A stretch of 64,000 nucleotides of DNA from Sipunculus nudus (lineage: Eukaryota > Annelida > Sipuncula > Golfingiida > Sipunculidae). Below are positions 58,640-64,000 of the stretch, one piece after another (position 1 is the first letter of the stretch; the number at the start of each line of letters is the position of its first letter). The position numbers and the translations under genes are program-made. The stretch is from positions 63,250,019-63,314,018 of the forward strand of contig CM049306.1 in assembly GCA_026874595.1 (NCBI GenBank), given 5' to 3'. The notes under the pieces are model-generated. The model was not told the DNA's origin. It worked only from the letters and a program-made list of their open reading frames with translations, and made no database searches.

Positions 58640-59530
58640 TAAAGATCTGGTAAACTACTTAAAATGCCAGGCCCATGATTTAGCTTACCAGAAACAGCCT
58701 GTTTCTCAAATCTGACCTCTTGTAACACTAAAGCCCATCTCATTACTCTCTTGTTTACGCACTTGGCTTTGGAAATTCATTTGAGAGGCTTGTGTGTCGT
58801 GAACGGTCTACATGACGAGTAATTTCAAATTTCTGAACAGCCCGAACAATTGCCAAACACCCTTTCTTCCTCTAGTTAGTAACTTTCTGCTAGCATAAGC
58901 TCTCGGATGCAACATCCCATCGTGCTCCTGCATAAAAAGGATACTTCCGATTCCAACATCCGACGCGTCGCATTTCAGGTAGAACCGCATACTGAAATCG
59001 GGTAGTTCTAGAATAGGGGGGATCAGCCAGCTTAGCTTTTAGTGTACTGTACGCATTCTCATGGACTTTCCAATCCAATTTGTAAGGCTGTCCTTTCCTC
59101 ATAAGGTGCGTCAACGGTACTGCTATCTCGGCATAGTTCGGCATGAACCTCCGGTAATAACTGGTAAGGCCTAGAAAGTCTCGCAAGGCTTTCTTGGTTT
59201 TCGTTCTTTCTACGCTCTGGATTTTCTTAGGCAGTAACGGGTTGGTAGCTTAATATCCGGTGCCTACAAGGTGGCCCAAAAACTCTAGACTGCGATACCC
59301 TACGAACATCTTTGCTCAGCTGATTTACCTGCAAGGTTAGCTCGCTCTAGTCTAGCTAGCACAGCACTGACTGTTCTTACATGTTCGTTCCCAGTTTCCT
59401 CGTGTACTATCACGTCATCTATATAGCAAAACATGTTGGCATGTCAGCGAACAACTTCCGCATCATGCGGGTAAACACTGCGCCTGCCGTCACAAAACTG
59501 AATGACATTACCCAGAACCCTAGCACCATC
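58640..59530 (-). pseudogene. Ty3/Gypsy pol remnant: RT end and RNase H
   Basis: On the minus strand the order is: a short RT piece with FVTAGAVFTRMMRK (about 59490), the catalytic YIDD box in CYIDDVIV (about 59420), then RDFLGLTSYYRRFMPNYAEI (59185-59125), where the RT ends. RNase H follows with LKCDASDVGIGSILF (about 58980-58930) and HPRAYASRKLL. A tail with KRVMRWALVLQ lies near 58720. Frames change several times and stops are present. The protease, the front half of RT and the integrase were not found. Confidence 0.87.
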
Positions 59531-59539
59531 TCACTTGTG

Positions 59540-59925
59540 ATTACTTATGGATAAACAAGAGATGTTGAGAGACATAAATTGATTATTATAATTGGCTTAT
59601 TTGGCTGAGACCTGCTCTGTCCAGTAATTAGCAACAGTGGTCACCATGCACCTGTAAAACAACTGACCCCTGCTTGCCTAAACAATAAGCATATCCTGGG
59701 CAGTCACTGGACTGGACTGAGTCTGTTTAGTATTATTTGCTGAAATGCTTCATGACCAAGTAGGTCATAGGAAGTAATAGAAAGTAATATGTATTACTAT
59801 TAGTATTACAGCTCAAATTTTTGAGTCTATTACCATTATACTATTACTATTAGATATAGTATAACAAAACTCCTGCTGAAGAGAAACCGGAATCGCGTAA
59901 CACCTTGGCTGCCTTGCCGTTAACT
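59540..59925. other. unassigned DNA between Gypsy gag and pol pieces
   Basis: Where protease and the RT front half would be expected there is non-coding sequence with TATTACTATTAGTATTAC-type runs at 59790-59860. It is either an insertion or decayed sequence. Confidence 0.4.
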
Positions 59926-59927
59926 AT

Positions 59928-61118
59928 TTAACCCTTACAAACGAGGAAAGAGCTATCGCCCTCTTCCAGAGCAGTAAATCCGAATGACTGTCCCTGATTA
60001 TCCGGATTAACGGGATCTACGATTTCAAACTCGGATTCTGTCACAACCGTTGACATCGACTCGGGCTTACGCTTCGGTTTAGCGCCACGCTGTTCAACAG
60101 CTGAGTGCAACGCTTGTGGGGTAGACCTTGGCCCAGACCTGGCACTAGTCTGTTTACATTCATGCGCATTATGCCCGAAACCTTTACACATAAAGCAACC
60201 TAAGACCCCGGATGGCTTTACCGACTGTTCACCTGATCCGCGATCTACATCACGTTTCTCGCTCGGCTGAGTTACTTGCTGCCCTGGTCGGGGAGCACTA
60301 CTACGGAAACTCACCGCAAAAGCCGTGGGCCTCCGTATACCTTTCGGCCGTCTCCGCCATGTTATCTATATCGCGACACTGTCCCTCCTTCAAAAACACA
60401 GAGAGGTCCTTGCTACAACAGTTCAAATACTGTTCACGCATCAGCAAGTCAACATACAGGTTGAATTCATCACATATACCCGCCATCTCGATCCAATGGT
60501 CAAGGTATCAACTACGCCGTACAGCGAACTGACTGGGAGTTTCGCCACGTTCTGGCCTACAAGTACAAAACTTGATAAAAAGACTTCCTTAGTCATCTGG
60601 TAACACATTAAAAGAGCTAACTTAAGCTTATCTTAGTCCATGGCGTCGCTAACTGCTAACTGCGCGTTAGTTTCAAGAGCTTTACCACGCAACAAAGGAC
60701 TTCAGTACAACGCCCAGCTATCAAGATCGTTGTTCTTACACAGCGCTAAACGCCCAAAAAGCTCTAAAAACGCGTGTAGTTTATCATGCTGCTTCTCAAA
60801 CGGAGGGAGCTTTAGTTTCGGGACCGATTCCCTCTTCCTCCTCTGTTTACTATCACCCTCTCTTTACTGATATCTGCCTTTACCTTTAACATCTCTTTCT
60901 CGTGAGTTCTGGTTTCACGCCCTCGTTCTCGTTCAGCTGCTTCTCGTTCACTTTCGCGTTTCCGCTCTCATTCTCCGTCTAGCCCTCTCGTTGCACTCGG
61001 CGTCTTCCCGCTGCTTGGCTTCTAAAGCCTCTAAAGCTTGTTAACGAATTCTTGCAGAGCATCATCCTTGTTCTCTAACGCTTGCCTACATTCAATAATG
61101 GACTTTAAAGACTCCATG
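59928..61118 (-). pseudogene. Ty3/Gypsy gag remnant with zinc knuckle
   Basis: A 128-codon open piece (60314-59928) contains CFMCKGFGHNAHEC, a retroviral-type C-x2-C-x4-H-x4-C nucleocapsid knuckle. Upstream on the same strand, in other frames, are a capsid-like segment with LLMREQYLNCCSKDL and AETAERYTEAH (60486-60301) and a charged coiled-coil start after ATG 61118 with ENKDDALQEFVNK. Frameshifts separate the parts. It belongs with the pol remnant to the left. Confidence 0.8.
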
Positions 61119-62990
61119 GTAACGGCTTATCTAACCGACTATGCAAGCGATAACATACACAAATTCCGCAAACGTAAACAGTAAATGCTGACAAAGTGAA
61201 CCGGTGATATCCTCTCAATTACACATTGGTTGCACCGAAGATCAAAAGATGCACGGACAGACGGATAAACATCAGGTATGGGATATTAAAGTCAGAGTAC
61301 ACTAACCAAAAGGAAACACTTACCTGTCGTGTGACCTCACTCAACAAATCACCACAAACCAAGGTAATTTAATTAAACTTAACAGCTCTCACTGTCAAAT
61401 CTCTACTGTAGTCTGAGTATTTATAAAATGTATAACAGTGGTTTATCATACCACTGAGTAACTATTAATCATAAAACAGTAGTTTACCAAATCAAAGTAT
61501 AACCTGCATTAACTCTACGTGGAGTGTGCATTTGTCAAGTTTCAGCACGGACTCTCAAATTCAAATATTACAAAACATTAAACATTTCAAAGAAGTTATG
61601 TAAAAAATCAGTAGGTTAATTTAACCAAATACTAAGGAAACAAAAATAACCTAAAAGGATGCCAAACGGCTAAATCAATCCCGAAAGCACGTTCGCCATT
61701 CAATGCCCCACCACTAAAGATGTTCAGATTCTTTTAACTGTCAAACCAACTGGTTGAACTCATGCATAGGTACACTCGAAGTGTTAAATCAGCTATGAGT
61801 TTAAAAACAAAAAAACAAATCAATACATTAAAGGAAACATACACTTACGTTTCTCTGGAGAGGCGCTCCATACATATAAGCACTGATGATCATAGAAGTT
61901 TGATAATTATCACATACACAACCACCAAGTCCTTTAACAACAGTACACAGATTAGTTTCTTGTTTACCCTTCTCCTGATCCTGATCTGCTGCGCACACGT
62001 TACACTGGAATGTTGCGTTGCTCCTTTCATCGTTTGCACGCGCTGTGTTCACAGTACAATCAGTCCACTAATAGATACAGAAGCTCCGACCACTTATTGG
62101 AGTACTGGAAAAGCTCTCAAGAAACAGTTAACGCAGCACTAACAGACGATTCTATCTTGACTCAGAGTCAATGTCTTTCACAGCTGATGTCTTTTGAAAT
62201 CAACCAGCTCTAGGTAACCGAAAATGCTGCCACACAGGGATATCTAGTTACTCCATAGTTACGCGTTTAAATAATATCCTCGGTCTGTCCCTGGAAATGC
62301 TCACAACAGGTTTAAATCGCCAGATTAACCAGCGATACTAGCTCTGAAGTCCGTTACTGAGAATCAGCGTGGCCATCATCAGACACCGACAGTCTACGGT
62401 TATAGGCATCATCTCTCAGCTGTCTAGACTCTTGATACACGCATCAATGCAGATATCGTCAGGCTCCAAGAACTGGCGCGCTGATCGGGCATTCGTAGCG
62501 AATTTTGTCTTAATCACGTCTTATATATGCTTGCTGACGTCACAAGTCCTGACCGTCTGCTTGCCAATCACCACTTCCTATTATCCCGACTGCCAATATT
62601 AACAGGAATTTTGATATGGACACGCCTCCAAAGACAAAACCATTGGAAAACAAAACGGGTGTACATCCTTTGAAGTCTACAACAAACAATTTTTACTTTA
62701 GGGACCGCCAAACATTAGACTCCCACGGAATTAAATTGTACTTAAATTAACATCAAAATGGAACACGTGTGCTCTCTTACCAAAGTTCTGACGCTTATAT
62801 CCCAACATGATATTCCATATAAAGTATAGCAAATTTTCAAAACAATCATCTGATTATACTCCCTACTAAAACATACAAACTAATAAATAAGTCACAGTCG
62901 TCTGGTGACACCGCTCTTTTCTTTTCTTTTTTTTTCAACCAGTGATATGCATAAGACATATATTAAAACAACTAGCGGAGCAACGGAGTA
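61119..62990. other. no recognised gene; possible Gypsy leader or LTR
   Basis: This lies upstream of the gag remnant on its strand, where a leader and 5' LTR would be expected. No matching 3' LTR was found below 58640, so no LTR can be defined. A TGACGTCA palindrome occurs near 62534. The ORFs (up to 126 codons at 61762-62142) show no domain. Confidence 0.4.
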
Positions 62991-64000
62991 CCGGTGCTTG
63001 CATATGTGTGTTGTGTGATATTCGGGTTAAGACATCCGAGTTTTAGTCTGTATGGAAAATGACCACCTCTAATTGCAGCCATATGAAATAATTGGGAGGT
63101 TCAACCAATCAGGGTTCGATAAGTGCGCGGGGATGCGACACGAAAGTACCCTAAACATCGGCCAGGAGTGAATGTGTCTGCGGAGAGTTTGTTGACAATG
63201 GGGATATGTATCGGCGACTTTAAAAATGGAATAACTCCTTTCTGCCATCGCGCCCAAATCCGCAAATTGTTGTTTGGATACCAAACATACTTTTCCAGCT
63301 GTAATGCTTCAGACTTCATAAATCCCTTCGTAAACACTAAACTCCTCAAGGTTGATCTTATGGGAAATAAACCTTATTTTTTTATAAATTAGCTAAAATT
63401 ATACAAATTACCAAGGAACAGGTTGAGGAAAAGTATGCCAAGCCAAAGCCAAAAGAAGTATACGCTCATCGAGCAGCTACAGGTTGCTGCGGTCAAGACC
63501 TCAGCCCTTTGCGCTCCTTAAGCACGTTCTCTGAGCCAACAGTCGCAGTGCCACGCCAAGCCAAGCAAGGAGCCATAGGGGGCGCCCTCTTCTCTCCAGG
63601 GTTGAAGTCCTTGTTAGAAAGCTACAGCACCCACAGCCACAGAGCCCGAAGCAGCCCGCATTCCCTCTACCGATCCCAGCAGCGGAGACCCAGCCATGCC
63701 ATTCGAGAGCCGAACTCGATCCTTGTGAACGACTTTACTTCGAGGAGGCAATGCCCTTTTACTCGCGATTTCGGTCATTTGGACCGTTAAACCAGTTTCC
63801 CAGTTATGCAAGTTAACAAGTTTTTTCGTCATCGGCAAGGAAAAGTATGCATTTCTTTGGACTTTGTCAAGCTATATACCTGAATAACACATCAGATGAA
63901 AGCTATTAACATCGACCACCAACCAGATTTGTTTTAAAAATGGTAACATATAAGATGTTATAAATAAACCTTAAACAATCACACTGACAGCTATTGCCAC
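62991..64000. other. no recognised gene; mixed-strand ORFs
   Basis: Overlapping ORFs of 70-93 codons occur on both strands at 63069-63392 and 63509-63838. This part is less AT-rich than its surroundings and might hold an exon, but no domain or convincing splice pair could be recognised. The phrase GGAAAAGTATGC occurs twice (about 63430 and 63838). Confidence 0.35.

Noticed and set aside
63509-63838. Overlapping ORFs of 93 and 74 aa as an exon
   Set aside because: Opposite-strand ORFs of similar length in G+C-richer DNA are expected by chance, and no domain was recognised.

Overview
The window reads as nuclear DNA of an animal with a repeat-rich genome, most likely a bivalve mollusc or a close lophotrochozoan relative. 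The reasons are a metazoan class A GPCR, spliced coding remnants, a tRNA-derived SINE, several non-LTR (LINE) retrotransposons, a Ty3/Gypsy remnant, hAT- and PIF/Harbinger-type non-autonomous elements, and a repeat with tandem core units, a GACG-rich microsatellite and a 3' hairpin that resembles the bivalve pearl family. The species cannot be named from the sequence. Only one host gene looks intact, the GPCR at 14963-16144. Almost everything else is satellite or transposon.

Layout. 1-3.7 kb is a 71-bp satellite of about 51 units. 3.7-11 kb is mostly unique AT-rich sequence with a 22-bp minisatellite, a SINE copy and a pearl-like element. 11.5-13 kb is a 48-bp minisatellite leading into a unit that carries the intact GPCR (14.8-16.1 kb) and a small unknown minus-strand ORF. 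19.2-20.8 kb is a 37-bp array. 20.8-32.4 kb is a degenerate satellite of about 60-90 bp, interrupted by a decayed LINE, by a THAP-like gene fragment that itself holds a PIF/Harbinger-type MITE, by a second SINE, and by 285-bp and 336-bp tandem satellites. 32.3-36.4 kb is a nearly identical 2.05-kb tandem duplication. 36.3-41.1 kb holds two minus-strand LINE remnants, palindromic minisatellites and a probable solo LTR.

42-47.6 kb is a second copy of the 11.5-18 kb segment, in which most of the GPCR has been deleted and the rest is broken. That copy was then split by a 6.0-kb element with terminal inverted repeats (47645-53650); comparison with the first copy shows the empty site. The 6-kb element contains a textbook hAT-type MITE and a scattered 14-bp motif. 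53.7-57.9 kb is a young LINE whose second ORF is spoiled by only two stop codons. 58.6-61.1 kb is a minus-strand Gypsy remnant. 61.1-64 kb has no recognised gene.

Best leads: the 6-kb TIR element with its TGTAACGGAGTTGA motif, the 12-bp palindrome GGTGGCGCCACC shared by two satellites, the palindromic TTCGTGCGCACGAA minisatellite, and the GPCR duplicate-and-decay pair. All identities and boundaries were judged by eye; no alignment or database search was run.
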